NCBI RefSeq assembly: GCF_006334915.2 | Contig: NZ_VDMA02000005.1 | Coordinates: forward strand, 310,001 to 374,000 | Length of the DNA stretch: 64,000 bases | Source: Microbispora catharanthi | GTDB lineage: Bacteria; Actinomycetota; Actinomycetes; Streptosporangiales; Streptosporangiaceae | Reading direction: 5' to 3' | Shown: piece by piece, positions 24,224 through 34,142 of the stretch | Position numbering within the stretch: the stretch's first letter is position 1 | Layout: every line of letters begins with the position of its first letter | Notes under the pieces: model-generated | The model's database searches: none | Seen by the model: only the letters and a program-made list of their open reading frames with translations | Told to the model about the DNA's origin: nothing | Made by a program: the position numbers and the translations under genes

Positions 24224-26257
24224 GTGGACGAGGAGCGTCGGGTGGCGGGCAGGTATCACCTGCTCGAGCCGATCGGCCGCGGAGGCATGGGTGTGGTCTG
24301 GCGCGCCCACGACGACCTGCTCGACCGCACGGTGGCCGTGAAAGAGGTGCTCTACCACCCCACCTCCGATGAGGACAGGGAGACGTTCAACCGGCGCACC
24401 ATCCGCGAGGCGCGGGCGGCGGGCCGCATCGACCATCCGAACGTCGTCGTCGTCCACGACGTGATCGAGGAGGACGGCCGCCCCTGGATCGTGATGCAGC
24501 TCGTGCAGTCGCGGTCGCTGGGCCAGGTGCTGCGCGAGCAGGGCGCCCTCCCGCCCGGCCGGGTCGCCGCGATCGGCCTGCAGGTGCTCGACGCGCTGTG
24601 CACCGCGCACGCCGCGGGAGTGCTGCACCGGGACGTCAAACCGGAGAACGTGCTGCTCAACGGGGAGACCCGGGTGGTGCTGACCGACTTCGGCATCGCG
24701 ACGATGCCGGAGGAGGCCGCACTGACCATGACCGGCGGCATCACCGGCACTCCCGCGTTCATGCCGCCCGAGCGGCTGAACGGCCACCCCGCGACCCCGG
24801 AGTCCGACCTGTGGTCGCTCGGCGCGACGCTGTACGCCGCGGTCGAGGGGAGAACCCCGTTCGACCGCAACTCCCCCGTGGCCACGATGGCGGCCATCCT
24901 GCACGACGACCCGGCCCCGCCCCAGCGGGCGGGCGCCCTGACGCCGGTGCTCGAAGGCCTGCTGTGCAAGGACCCGGCCCGGCGCATCGGCGCGGCCGAG
25001 GCCGCCGCCCTGCTCAACGCCGCCATCGCGGCCGGCCCGGGACACGCCGCCGGGTCCGATCTCCTGAAGAACCGGCCCGAGCCCGGCTCGTGGAGCGGCG
25101 CCCCGTCCGGGCCGTCGCAGCCGTCCGCCGGCCCGTGGCCGCAGACCCCCTCCGGCTGGAACAGCATGGACAGCGGGCCGTCCGTCCCGGGGCAGCCGGG
25201 GCAGCCGGGACAGCCCGGATCCTGGAGCCAGGGCCCGGCCGGCCCCCCGCAGCCGTACGGCGCCCACCAGTCGTACGGTGCCCACCAGTCGTACGGCGGC
25301 CCACACCAGTCCGGCGGCTCCACCTCCTGGCCCGGGGCCGCCGGTCACCCGGGGCCGACCGGCCCTGGCGGCGGCGCGGGCATGGCGGGCTACCCCACGA
25401 GTCCGGGCGGCCAAGGGGTCCAGACGGGCCACGCGGGTCCCGGCGGACCTGCCGTCCCGCCGGGAGGCCACCCCGGCGCGTACCCCGCACCGGGTGCGCG
25501 CCCTCCGGGGCGCGGCTCGGCTGCCAAGGTGACCCTGTTCGTCCTGTTACCGCTGCTGCTCGTGGCCGTCGTCGCTGGCGGCTGGTACGGCTACCGCACA
25601 CTGGCCGGCAGCGGAACCGTCGCCGAGGACCTCACGCCTACGGGGACCGATCCCACCTCGGGCTCCGATCACACGTCGGGGGACACTGGCCAGAGCGCCT
25701 CCGGCGAGCCGTCCGCGCCCCCGTCGAAGGAGCCGACGGAGGAGCCGACAGAGGGGCCGACAGAGGAGCCCTCGGAGGAGCCGTCGCCGGAATCCCCCAC
25801 GCCGACGGCGGCCACGCTGCCGAAGGGGTGGAAGACCCACCGCGACCCGCTGGGCTTCTCGATCGCCCTGCCCGGCGGCTGGGTCCCGTTCCAGAGAGAG
25901 GCCACCCGCGTACGCTTCCACGGCCCGAGCGGACGGGACTACCTGCAGGTCGACTTCACCCCCTGGGAGACCACGGACCCGGTGGCCGCCCTGCGCACGG
26001 TCGAGGCGGCCTCGACCAAGAAGGGCTACCTGCGCGGCTACGAGCGCATCGGCCTGACGTACCGGAAATACCTCGGTGTTCCCGCCGCGGACTGGGAGTT
26101 CACCCACACGACCGACGCCGGCAAGGTGCGGGTGCTCGACCGCGCCTTCAGGCTCGACGACGGCCGCTGCGTCGCCCTCTACTGGCAGGTCGCCGACTCC
26201 CGATGGACATCCGGTTTGTCCTACTTCAACGCCTTCGCGCGCACCTTCCAGCCATAA
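24224..26257 (+). CDS. Transmembrane Ser/Thr protein kinase with extracellular sensor domain (paralog)
   Basis: 677 residues. Kinase domain 10-270: GRGGMG loop, ATP lysine Lys40, HRDVKPENVLL, DFGIAT, TPAFMPPE and SDLWSLGATLY. A Gly/Pro/Gln-rich linker contains short repeats around GQPGQPGQPG and SYGAHQSYG. One membrane helix spans about 436-458 (VTLFVLLPLLLVAVVAGGW). Outside, a Thr/Glu/Pro stalk leads to a domain of about 145 residues that begins PKGWKTHRDPLGFSIALPGGW and ends in FNAFARTFQP. It aligns along its length with the C-terminal domain of the kinase at 1406. GTG start with AGGAGG. Followed after 63 bp by a third kinase gene. Confidence 0.92.
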   Translation: MDEERRVAGRYHLLEPIGRGGMGVVWRAHDDLLDRTVAVKEVLYHPTSDEDRETFNRRTIREARAAGRIDHPNVVVVHDVIEEDGRPWIVMQLVQSRSLGQVLREQGALPPGRVAAIGLQVLDALCTAHAAGVLHRDVKPENVLLNGETRVVLTDFGIATMPEEAALTMTGGITGTPAFMPPERLNGHPATPESDLWSLGATLYAAVEGRTPFDRNSPVATMAAILHDDPAPPQRAGALTPVLEGLLCKDPARRIGAAEAAALLNAAIAAGPGHAAGSDLLKNRPEPGSWSGAPSGPSQPSAGPWPQTPSGWNSMDSGPSVPGQPGQPGQPGSWSQGPAGPPQPYGAHQSYGAHQSYGGPHQSGGSTSWPGAAGHPGPTGPGGGAGMAGYPTSPGGQGVQTGHAGPGGPAVPPGGHPGAYPAPGARPPGRGSAAKVTLFVLLPLLLVAVVAGGWYGYRTLAGSGTVAEDLTPTGTDPTSGSDHTSGDTGQSASGEPSAPPSKEPTEEPTEGPTEEPSEEPSPESPTPTAATLPKGWKTHRDPLGFSIALPGGWVPFQREATRVRFHGPSGRDYLQVDFTPWETTDPVAALRTVEAASTKKGYLRGYERIGLTYRKYLGVPAADWEFTHTTDAGKVRVLDRAFRLDDGRCVALYWQVADSRWTSGLSYFNAFARTFQP

Positions 26258-26320
26258 TAACGATTTGGTGAAGATCCGCAGGTCAAGGGGGATTTCGCCC
26301 CAGAAGAGTAACGATGTCGC

Positions 26321-27931
26321 ATGCGTTCGCCCAAGACGGGTAGCGCGACAACCATGGCTGAAGCGCAGACCTCCGAACGTGTCGTGGCAGGACGCTATCG
26401 CCTGATCGAGCCGCTGGGGCGGGGCGGCATGGGCACCGTGTGGCGGGCCGTCGACCAGGTGCTCGAACGAGAGGTCGCCGTCAAGGAGCTGCTCGCGTCG
26501 GCCGAGCTCACCGGTCCGGAGCGGGAGGTCTTCACCATCAGGACCTTCCGCGAGGCCAGGGCCGCCGGACGGTTGAGCCATCCGAGCGTGGCGGCAGTGT
26601 ACGACGCCTTCGAGGAGAACGGCTACCCCTGGATCGTCCTCGAACTGATCCCGTCCCGGACGCTGGGATCGGTCATCCGCGAGGAGGGCCCCCTGCCGCC
26701 GCGGCGAGTGGCGGAGATCGGGTCCCAGGTGCTGGCCGCACTGCGCGTCGCCCACGTGAACGGGGTGCTGCACCGAGACGTCAAACCCGACAACGTGCTG
26801 CTCGCCGACGACGGCCGGGTCGTGCTGACGGACTTCGGCATCGCCGCGATGGAGGACGACTCGCCGGTCACCCGCACCGGCATGCTGATCGGCACCCCGG
26901 CGTTCATCGCACCGGAGCGGGCGGCGGGACAGCAGGCACAGCGGGCATCGGACCTGTGGTCGCTCGGAGTGACGCTGTTTCTGGCCGTCGAGGGACGCTC
27001 GCCGTTCCACCGTGGGCACGCGCTGGCGACGCTGGCCGCCGTCATGTACGAGGAGGCGGGCCCGCTGCACAACGCCGGACCGCTGGCACCGGTGATCGAG
27101 GGCCTGCTGATCAAGGACCCGGCCCGCAGGATGACCGCGGACTACGCGGCGCAGCACCTGCACGCCGTGGCCACCGGCCAGGTGACCGACCCCGTCGTGC
27201 CGCGTCCGCGGCAGCCGCCCCGGCTCGCCCGGCTGATGCCCATCTTCGACACCACGACTTCGGCTCCCGCGTCCATGCCCGTGTCCGCGCCCGTGCCCCT
27301 CGGCGAGGGCACCCCGACGCCGGTCCCGGTGCCCGCGCCCGTACCGGTGGGCGGACGCCGCAGGCCCTGGGCGCTGGCGGCGGGCTCCGGGGCACTCGTC
27401 GCGTTCGTCGGGCTGGCGGCCGGCGCCGTCGCGTTCACCACCGCCAGGCTTCCGGCCGACCCGAGGGGGACCACCGTGGTGAGCACGCCCACGGTGACGG
27501 TCTTCGCGACCAGGACCGCCGAGGCCCCCAAGACCGGAAAGCGAACAGAGAGCCGCGAGGCGGGCAAGACGGACACACAGCCGGTGGCGAACACCGGGAG
27601 CGGCGCCGCCGGCGGGCACCGTACGGAGGAACGCGGGGGGCCCGCCGACAGGTCCGCCGGAAGGTCACCCGAGAAGCCCGGCGGGGGAAAGCCCAAGGAC
27701 AGGCCCACCGGGGCCGCGTCCAAGGGATCTCCCCCCGGGAAGCAGACAGGCAAGGGATCCGACAAGGGGACGTCCCCCACGTCCAAGCCCGAGAACGGCG
27801 GCGGAAGCGCCAAGCCGTCCCAGGGCGAGGGTGGGGGCCAGGGAAAAGGCGAGGGCCAGGAGGCCGCCACGGACGACACCGGTGACATCCCCGACGGCTA
27901 CACCCAGCCGGAAAACGACTCGGATGCCTGA
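26321..27931 (+). CDS. Transmembrane Ser/Thr protein kinase with disordered extracellular tail
   Basis: 536 residues. Kinase domain: GRGGMG (33-38 region), ATP lysine Lys55, HRDVKPDNVLL, DFGIAA, TPAFIAPERAAG and SDLWSLGVTLF. One membrane helix follows RRPWALAAG (ALVAFVGLAAGAVAF). The roughly 170-residue tail is Lys/Gly/Ser-rich and ends in an acidic stretch (GYTQPENDSDA). It lacks the folded sensor domain of its two neighbours. ATG 26354 (MAEAQTSE) is an alternative start with similarly weak ribosome signals. Probably co-transcribed with the preceding kinase. Confidence 0.9.
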   Translation: MRSPKTGSATTMAEAQTSERVVAGRYRLIEPLGRGGMGTVWRAVDQVLEREVAVKELLASAELTGPEREVFTIRTFREARAAGRLSHPSVAAVYDAFEENGYPWIVLELIPSRTLGSVIREEGPLPPRRVAEIGSQVLAALRVAHVNGVLHRDVKPDNVLLADDGRVVLTDFGIAAMEDDSPVTRTGMLIGTPAFIAPERAAGQQAQRASDLWSLGVTLFLAVEGRSPFHRGHALATLAAVMYEEAGPLHNAGPLAPVIEGLLIKDPARRMTADYAAQHLHAVATGQVTDPVVPRPRQPPRLARLMPIFDTTTSAPASMPVSAPVPLGEGTPTPVPVPAPVPVGGRRRPWALAAGSGALVAFVGLAAGAVAFTTARLPADPRGTTVVSTPTVTVFATRTAEAPKTGKRTESREAGKTDTQPVANTGSGAAGGHRTEERGGPADRSAGRSPEKPGGGKPKDRPTGAASKGSPPGKQTGKGSDKGTSPTSKPENGGGSAKPSQGEGGGQGKGEGQEAATDDTGDIPDGYTQPENDSDA

Positions 27932-28052
27932 GCTCCCGCCGGCGCCGGCGTCCGTACCGCCCGACCGCGCCGTCACCGCCTGACCGCGCCGTCACGAAGC
28001 GCCACGAGGCTGCCATCGGGCGGGCAATGGACGGGATGCCCGGAGCGCGGCG

Positions 28053-28982
28053 TCAGCCCTCGTCCGCGAGGATCTCCAGCGCGTTGGCCAGGTCCGCGGG
28101 GTAGTCGCTGGTGAAGGTCATCCACTCCCCCGTCGCCGGGTGCTCGAACGACAGCGAGACCGCGTGCAGCCACTGCCGGCCCACTCCGAGGCGGGCGGCG
28201 AGGGTGGGGTCGGCGCCGTACAGCAGGTCGCCCACGCAGGGGTGCCTGAGCGCGGCCATGTGGACCCGGATCTGGTGGGTCCTTCCGGTCTCCAGCTTGA
28301 TGTCGAGCAGCGACGCCGCCCGGAACGCCTCGATCGTGTCGTAGTGCGTGACCGAGTCCTTGCCGCCGGCCACCACCGCGAAGCGCCCGTCGCCCGACGG
28401 ATGCCGGTCGATCGGGGCGTCCACGGTGCCCCGCAGCGGGTCCATGTGCCCCTGGACGAGCGCGTGGTAGCGCTTGTCGACCGTGCGTTCCTTGAACGCC
28501 CGCTTGAGGTGCGAGTAGGCCCGCTCGCTCTTGGCGACGACCATGACGCCGGTGGTGTTGGCGTCGAGCCGGTGCACGATGCCCTGCCGCTCGGCCGCGC
28601 CGCTCGTGGACACCCGGTGGCCGCCGCCGAGCAGGCCGCCGATCACGGTGGGGCCGGTCCAGCCGACGGTCGGGTGCGCCGCCACACCGATCGGCTTGCT
28701 CACCACGACGACGTCGTCGTCCTCGTACAGGATCGCCATGCCCGGCACGGGCTCGGCCACGGGCATCGGCGCGGCGGGCGGCGGCGGGATCGTGACGTCC
28801 AGCCAGGCACCGGCGTGGACACGGTCGGACTTGGCCGGGACGGCGCCGTCGACCAGCACGTCCCCGGAGGCGATCAGTTCGGCCGCGCGGGTGCGGGAGA
28901 AACCGAAGAGCCGGGCCAGGGCGGCGTCGAGGCGCTCGCCCTCCAGGCCGTCCGGCACGGGCAGGCTGCGCTGGTCACCCAT
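28053..28982 (-). CDS. rluD: RluD-type 23S rRNA pseudouridine synthase
   Basis: 309 residues. N-terminal S4 RNA-binding domain ([31 protein letters not shown]), then the RluA-type catalytic core. Asp140 in [12 protein letters not shown] is the nucleophile that isomerises uridine in helix 69 of 23S rRNA or a related site. Other family motifs are [17 protein letters not shown] and [10 protein letters not shown]. The ATG lies inside the end of lspA (8-bp overlap). The lspA-rluD pairing is common in Gram-positive bacteria. Confidence 0.93.
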   Translation of the reverse strand: MGDQRSLPVPDGLEGERLDAALARLFGFSRTRAAELIASGDVLVDGAVPAKSDRVHAGAWLDVTIPPPPAAPMPVAEPVPGMAILYEDDDVVVVSKPIGVAAHPTVGWTGPTVIGGLLGGGHRVSTSGAAERQGIVHRLDANTTGVMVVAKSERAYSHLKRAFKERTVDKRYHALVQGHMDPLRGTVDAPIDRHPSGDGRFAVVAGGKDSVTHYDTIEAFRAASLLDIKLETGRTHQIRVHMAALRHPCVGDLLYGADPTLAARLGVGRQWLHAVSLSFEHPATGEWMTFTSDYPADLANALEILADEG

Positions 28983-29616
28983 CGGCCCGCTCCCCCGCCG
29001 GCTCGCCGGCCTGCTTGCCCGCCTCGCCCTCCGCGTGGTCCCGCGCGTGGTCCTCGACGGGCTCGTCCGTCTGGCGGGTGCCGTCGATCTGGTAGCCGCG
29101 CCAGGCGAGGAACACGGCGAGCACGCCGCCGCACACGATGCCCGAGTCGGCGAGGTTGAACACCGGGAACCGGGTGACCGGGAACACCTGGATGAAGTCG
29201 ACCACATGCCCCTGGAACGGGGCCGGCCACCGGAAGATGCGGTCGGTCAGGTTGCCGACCGCCCCGCCCAGCAGCAGGCCGAGCGTGATCGCCCAGGGCA
29301 GGCTGTGCAGCTTCCGCGCCGTGCGCACGATCGCGACGACGACGGCCAGCGCGATCACCGTGAACACGATCGTCATGCCGGTGCCGATGCTGAAGGCGGC
29401 GCCGGCGTTGCGGATCACGGTCAGCACCAGCGCGCCGGGCACGACGGTGAGAGGCTCCTCGTGCTCCAGGAACTCCACGACGAGGAACTTGCTGACCTGG
29501 TCGAGCACGTACACGACCGCGGCCACGGCGACGAGGAGAGCGATCCTCCGCGCCCGGTTGGGCCGCGCCGGTTCGCCGCTCAGCGGCGCTCCTCCCGCTG
29601 CTTGCACGCTACGCAC
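28975..29616 (-). CDS. lspA: Lipoprotein signal peptidase (signal peptidase II)
   Basis: About 213 residues from the GTG at 29616. Four membrane helices. The aspartyl-protease pair lies in VGNLTDRIF and FNLADSGI, with [10 protein letters not shown] between. It cleaves diacylglyceryl-prolipoproteins at the membrane. A charged tail follows the last helix ([13 protein letters not shown]). The 5' end overlaps traR/dksA by about 37 bp if GTG 29616 is used (GAGGG seven bases upstream). GTG 29607 is an alternative; the ATG at 29679 would overlap by about 100 bp and is less likely. Confidence 0.88.
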   Translation of the reverse strand: MRSVQAAGGAPLSGEPARPNRARRIALLVAVAAVVYVLDQVSKFLVVEFLEHEEPLTVVPGALVLTVIRNAGAAFSIGTGMTIVFTVIALAVVVAIVRTARKLHSLPWAITLGLLLGGAVGNLTDRIFRWPAPFQGHVVDFIQVFPVTRFPVFNLADSGIVCGGVLAVFLAWRGYQIDGTRQTDEPVEDHARDHAEGEAGKQAGEPAGERADG

Positions 29617-29975
29617 AGCGTCGCCCTCGGGAATGCCCGCAGGCGTTCCTTGCCGATCGGCTTGTGGCACGATTCGCACTCTCCGTAAGTCCCTGCCTCG
29701 ACGCGGGCGATCGCCCGCTCGTTCTGCGCGAGCAGGTCGCGCGCATTCAGGGTAAGGGCGATCTCACGCTCACGCTCATACGTCTTGGCCCCGGCGTCCG
29801 CCGGATCGTCCCCCGCGCCCTGGCTCACGTCACCGGACGCGAGCTGTTCCTCCGCCCGGGCGATGTCGGCGCGCAACTCCTCGATCTCGTGCCGCAGCCG
29901 CTCACGGACCTCGGCGAGCTCCTCGTCGGACCAGACGTCGTCACTGATGGCGGTTCTCGCCGTGCGCGTCGTCAT
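29580..29975 (-). CDS. TraR/DksA-type zinc-finger protein
   Basis: 131 residues. N-terminal coiled coil (DEELAEVRERLRHEIEELRADIARAEEQL) and a C-terminal C4 zinc finger: Cys100 and Cys103 in GECESCHKPI, Cys121 and Cys124 in LCVACK. Family members bind in the secondary channel of RNA polymerase. The coiled-coil tip carries an acidic DDPADAG segment. It overlaps lspA and is first in the traR/dksA-lspA-rluD operon. Confidence 0.88.
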   Translation of the reverse strand: MTTRTARTAISDDVWSDEELAEVRERLRHEIEELRADIARAEEQLASGDVSQGAGDDPADAGAKTYEREREIALTLNARDLLAQNERAIARVEAGTYGECESCHKPIGKERLRAFPRATLCVACKQREERR

Positions 29976-30402
29976 TGCGGGCCTCCCCTTCGCCCAGAAC
30001 CCTTCGAGCCCCGGACGCCCTTCGAGCGGGTGTGATTCGAGCCGGTCCGGGCAGAATAAGCCGCCGATAACGGATCGGCAACGGACTCGCTGAGGCTTTT
30101 ACCCCACCCGTAAGCGGGTGGCGCATTCGGCCGGCTCCTCCTTGTCGCCCTCTGTTTCGATCACTTTGTCGCGGGCGGTGCCACCGGGACCCATGCCCCG
30201 GATCCCGAGGCGACGGCCCGCGGGGCCGCCTCCGTCGCCCTTCCACCGGCCGCCGGTGCCCACCCGCACACCCTCACAACAATCGCGGGGTCTCTGCGTG
30301 TTCCTCCCACGTATTCCCGCGACGAGCCGGGTCTCACCCGGGACGTCACCCGCATATCGGGAAGCCCTTCCGGCCAGGTTGCGTTATCGTCTTAGTCTGC
30401 AA
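29976..30402. other. Intergenic region between traR/dksA and the ileS leader
   Basis: No gene recognised. CCACCCG-TAAG-CGGGTGG at about 30103-30120 is a 7-bp hairpin of unknown role. TATCGT near 30384 could be the -10 for the ileS transcript, but no good -35 was found. The rest is unremarkable. Confidence 0.35.
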
Positions 30403-30640
30403 GGCGTTGATGGGGACGAGTACCTCCGCATCCGCCCGCTCAGCGACCCGGGGACGGTGTGAGCCCGGGGCGGGCCGCGAAGGGAAAGATCACCCCGGAG
30501 CCGCCGGAAGAAAGGCCGTCCCGGCCGAGTAGAACCGGCAGCGGAGAGCAAAACGAGAGGGCGTCCGGCACCGGCCGGACGTCAAGAAGGGTGGTACCGC
30601 GGGGCCGTCTCCGGCTTCGTCCCTTCACGCCAATGTCAGC
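30403..30640 (+). ncRNA. T-box leader of ileS (translational, isoleucine-specific)
   Basis: The conserved T-box sequence GGTGGTACCGCGG is at 30590-30602, where the antiterminator or anti-sequestrator binds the tRNA acceptor end. Upstream, GACGAGTA (30415-30422) and ATC at 30430-30432 in a loop context fit the specifier region for isoleucine. No T-run terminator follows, and the leader runs into the ileS ribosome site, so control is most likely at translation. That fits the short stem I T-boxes known in front of ileS in actinobacteria. Exact ends are approximate. Confidence 0.85.
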
Positions 30641-30679
30641 AGCGCTGTCACAGCCACCGCGTGGAGGTCCCGCCCGACG

Positions 30680-33600
30680 ATGTCTTCCCAATATTTCCGC
30701 TCACTTCCCGCGCAGGTCGACCTGCCGGCCCTCGAACACGAGGTCCTCGAACGCTGGCGGGACGGGAAGGTCTTCGAGCGCTCGCTGCAGCAGAACGCCG
30801 ACGGCCCCTCCTGGGTGTTCTTCGAGGGCCCGCCCACGGCCAACGGCATGCCCGGGGTGCACCATGTCGAGGCCCGCGTCTTCAAGGACGTCTTCCCCCG
30901 CTACAAGTCGATGCGCGGCTACCACGTGCCCCGCAAGGCCGGCTGGGACTGCCACGGCCTGCCCGTCGAGGTCGCCGTCGAGAAGGAACTCGGCCTGTCC
31001 GGCAAGCCCGAGATCGAGTCGTACGGCATCGCCGAGTTCAACGCGCGCTGCCGCGAGTCGGTGCTGCGGAACGTCGACGCGTTCGAGGAGATGACCGAGC
31101 GGATGGGCTACTGGGTCGACATGTCCCAGGCCTACCGCACCATGGACCCCCAGTACGTCGAGGCCGTCTGGTGGTCGCTCAAGGTCGTCTGGGACAAGGG
31201 CCTGCTGTTCCGCGACCACCGGATCACGCCGTACTGCCCCCGCTGCGGCACCGGGCTGTCGGACCACGAGCTCGGCCAGCCCGGCGGCTACGAGACCGTC
31301 TCCAGCCCGTCGGTGTACGTGCGGATGCCCGTCGTCTCCGGCCCCCTGGCCGAGATGGACGCCTCGCTGCTGATCTGGACCACCACTCCCTGGACCCTGG
31401 TGTCCAACACCGCGGTCGCCGTGCACCCCGACGTGACGTACGTCGCGGCCCGGCGCGGCGACGAGGTGCTCGTGGTGGCCGAGCCGCTGCTGCGGCGGGT
31501 CCTCGGCGAGGACGCCGAGGTGCTGGCCACCTACCAGGGCTCCGAGCTGGAGCACACCGCCTACCGGCGCCCCTTCGATCTGGTGGACATCGAGGGCGCC
31601 CACTACGTCGTGCTCGGCACGTACGTCACGGTCGAGGACGGCACCGGCCTGGTCCACCAGGCCCCCGCCTTCGGCGCCGACGACATGGCCGTCTGCAAGC
31701 GCTACGGCCTGCCGGTGGTGAACCCGATCGGCCCGGACGGGCGCTTCCTGCCGGACGTGCCGTTCGTGGGCGGCCTGTTCTTCAAGGACGCCGACGAACC
31801 GCTGACGGAGAACCTGCGCGAGCGCGGGCTGCTGTTCCGCGGCGAGCACTTCGAGCACAGCTACCCGCACTGCTGGCGCTGCCACACCCCGCTGCTCTAC
31901 TACGCGCTCCCGTCCTGGTACATCAGGACCACCGCGATCAAGGACCGGCTCCTCGCCGAGAACGAGCGCACCAACTGGTTCCCTGAGACGATCAAGCACG
32001 GCCGGTACGGCGAGTGGCTGCGCAACAACGTCGACTGGGCGCTGTCGCGGTCCCGCTACTGGGGCACCCCGCTGCCGCTGTGGGTCTGCTCGCAGGACGA
32101 GGAGCACGTCACCTGCGTCGGCTCGCTGCAGGAGCTGGGCGAGCTGGCGGGCCGCGACCTGACCGGGTTCGACCCGCACCGCCCGTTCGTCGACGACATC
32201 ACGTTCCCCTGTCAGCATCGTGTCGGAGACGCGTCAGGGGCACTGTGCCAGGCGGAGGCGCGGCGGGTGCCCGACGTGATCGACGTCTGGTACGACTCGG
32301 GCGCCATGCCGTTCGCCCAGTGGGGCGCGCCGCTGGTCAACAAGGACGTCTTCGAGAACTCCTTCCCCGGCCAGTTCATCTGCGAGGCGATCGACCAGAC
32401 CCGCGGCTGGTTCTACTCGATGATGACCGTCGGCACGCTGGTGTTCGACCGGTCGTCGTACGAGAACGTGCTCTGCCTCGGCCTGATCCTCGCCGAGGAC
32501 GGCCGCAAGATGAGCAAGCACCTGGGCAACGTGTTGCGGCCCATGCCGCTCATGGACCAGCACGGCGCCGACGCCCTGCGCTGGTACATGGCCACCTCCG
32601 GGTCCCCCTGGGCGCCCCGGCGGATCGGCCACGCCGCGCTGGAGGAGATCGTCCGCAAGGTCCTGCTGACCTACTGGAACACCGCGTCGTTCTTCGCGCT
32701 CTACGCCAACGCCGAGTCGTGGTCCCCGGCCCGGATGGCCGAGGCCCCGGCGTACGCGGAGCGGCCGCTGATCGACCGGTGGGCGCTGGCGGAGCTGCAC
32801 CGCACGGTGGCCGAGGTCACCGCGTCGTTGGAGGAGTTCGACACCGCCCGGGCCGGGCGTCGGCTCACCGAGTTCCTGGACGACCTGTCCAACTGGTACG
32901 TCCGCCGCTCGCGCCGCCGCTTCTGGTCCGGCGAGGCGTCGGCCTTCGCGACGCTGTACGAGTGCCTGGAGACCGTCACCCGGCTCATGGCCCCGCTCGT
33001 GCCGTTCCTCACCGACTACCTCTGGGACGTGCTGCGCGACCCGGACGCCCCGGCCTCGGTGCACCTGGCCACCTGGCCGGAGGTGAATTCCGCGCTGCTC
33101 GACCCCGAGCTGTCGGAGCGGATGGCGCTGGTGCGCCGCCTGGTAGAGCTGGGCCGGTCGGCCCGCGCCTCGTCGTCGGTCAAGACCCGCCAGCCGCTCG
33201 GCCGGGCCCTGGTCGGCGCCCCCGGCTGGGCCGCGCTGCCCGGCGAGCTGCGCGACCTGATCGCCGACGAGCTCAACGTCCAGCGGCTGGAGGACCTGTC
33301 CGGGTTCTCCGCCGACCTGGTGACGTTCACGGTCAAGCCCAACTTCCGCAGCCTGGGCAAGCGGTTCGGCTCGCAGACCAAGCTCGTCGCCGCGGCCGTG
33401 TCGGGCGCCGACGCGGCGGCGCTGGCCCGGGCCCTGCGCTCGGGCGGCTCAGCGACGGTCGAGGCCGCCGAGCTGGGCACGGTGGAGCTGGGCGCGGACG
33501 ACGTGATCGTGACCGAGCAGCCGAAGTCGGGCTGGGCCGTGGAGACCGGCGCGGTGGACACCGGCACCGGCGAGACCGTGGCGCTGGACCTGGCGATCAC

Positions 33601-33865
33601 CGACGAACTGCGCCGGGCCGGCCTGGTCCGCGACGTGATCCGGCTCGTCCAGGAGGCCCGCAAGTCCACCGGCCTGTCCATCACCGACCGCATCCACCTG
33701 TGGTGGTCGGCCGACGGTGAGCTGGCCGAGGCGCTGCGCGAGGGCGGCGACGCCGTCGCCGACGAGGTGCTGGCGGCGAGCCTCACCGAAGGCGTCCCTG
33801 ACGAGGACCTGCGGGTCCACGAGGACGCCGACCTCGGCCTGTCCTTCCGCCTGCGCAAGGCCTGA
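30680..33865 (+). CDS. ileS: Isoleucyl-tRNA synthetase
   Basis: 1,061 residues, class I synthetase charging tRNA-Ile. The HIGH-like motif is PPTANGMPGVHH (51-62); KMSKH begins at Lys610. The editing (CP1) domain includes LIWTTTPWTLVSNTAVAV and DGTGLVHQAPAFGADD. The long form with an extended C-terminal anticodon region matches the eukaryote-like IleS of many actinobacteria, which is often less sensitive to mupirocin (family knowledge, not tested). Controlled by the T-box upstream. The ribosome site GGAGG lies somewhat far from the ATG (13 nt). Confidence 0.97.
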   Translation: MSSQYFRSLPAQVDLPALEHEVLERWRDGKVFERSLQQNADGPSWVFFEGPPTANGMPGVHHVEARVFKDVFPRYKSMRGYHVPRKAGWDCHGLPVEVAVEKELGLSGKPEIESYGIAEFNARCRESVLRNVDAFEEMTERMGYWVDMSQAYRTMDPQYVEAVWWSLKVVWDKGLLFRDHRITPYCPRCGTGLSDHELGQPGGYETVSSPSVYVRMPVVSGPLAEMDASLLIWTTTPWTLVSNTAVAVHPDVTYVAARRGDEVLVVAEPLLRRVLGEDAEVLATYQGSELEHTAYRRPFDLVDIEGAHYVVLGTYVTVEDGTGLVHQAPAFGADDMAVCKRYGLPVVNPIGPDGRFLPDVPFVGGLFFKDADEPLTENLRERGLLFRGEHFEHSYPHCWRCHTPLLYYALPSWYIRTTAIKDRLLAENERTNWFPETIKHGRYGEWLRNNVDWALSRSRYWGTPLPLWVCSQDEEHVTCVGSLQELGELAGRDLTGFDPHRPFVDDITFPCQHRVGDASGALCQAEARRVPDVIDVWYDSGAMPFAQWGAPLVNKDVFENSFPGQFICEAIDQTRGWFYSMMTVGTLVFDRSSYENVLCLGLILAEDGRKMSKHLGNVLRPMPLMDQHGADALRWYMATSGSPWAPRRIGHAALEEIVRKVLLTYWNTASFFALYANAESWSPARMAEAPAYAERPLIDRWALAELHRTVAEVTASLEEFDTARAGRRLTEFLDDLSNWYVRRSRRRFWSGEASAFATLYECLETVTRLMAPLVPFLTDYLWDVLRDPDAPASVHLATWPEVNSALLDPELSERMALVRRLVELGRSARASSSVKTRQPLGRALVGAPGWAALPGELRDLIADELNVQRLEDLSGFSADLVTFTVKPNFRSLGKRFGSQTKLVAAAVSGADAAALARALRSGGSATVEAAELGTVELGADDVIVTEQPKSGWAVETGAVDTGTGETVALDLAITDELRRAGLVRDVIRLVQEARKSTGLSITDRIHLWWSADGELAEALREGGDAVADEVLAASLTEGVPDEDLRVHEDADLGLSFRLRKA

Positions 33866-33875
33866 TCCCGCAGCC

Positions 33876-33904
33876 GATGGGGCCGGTCGCCGACCGGCCC
33901 CATC
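33876..33904 (+). terminator. Terminator after ileS; one of two inverted copies of a 29-bp hairpin
   Basis: GATGGGGCCGGTC-GCC-GACCGGCCCCATC: a perfect 13-bp stem and 3-nt loop, 10 bp after the stop codon. The exact reverse complement occurs at 38003-38031. Confidence 0.8.
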
Positions 33905-34142
33905 GGCGTGTGGATCGCCCGCACGCCTCCGTCATCGGAGGCGGCAGGACGCGGGCCGCGCAAGGCCTCCATCTGCCCCGATCGGGCAGCCCGACCACTT
34001 GGTCATCGCGTGGACCGCATGCCGCGAGCACCAGCCCGAAGACCGGCAGCCACCCCTGCCCGGCGGACTCGGCGACGGGAAGCACGTCCACCACCGCCGA
34101 GGAACTCAGCATGCCGGGCCGTGCGACTGCGCAGGAAACGGC

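Noticed and set aside
24190-27885. Alternative-frame ORFs inside the kinase genes
   Set aside because: Their Arg-rich translations mirror kinase frames at +1; the real frames contain all kinase motifs.
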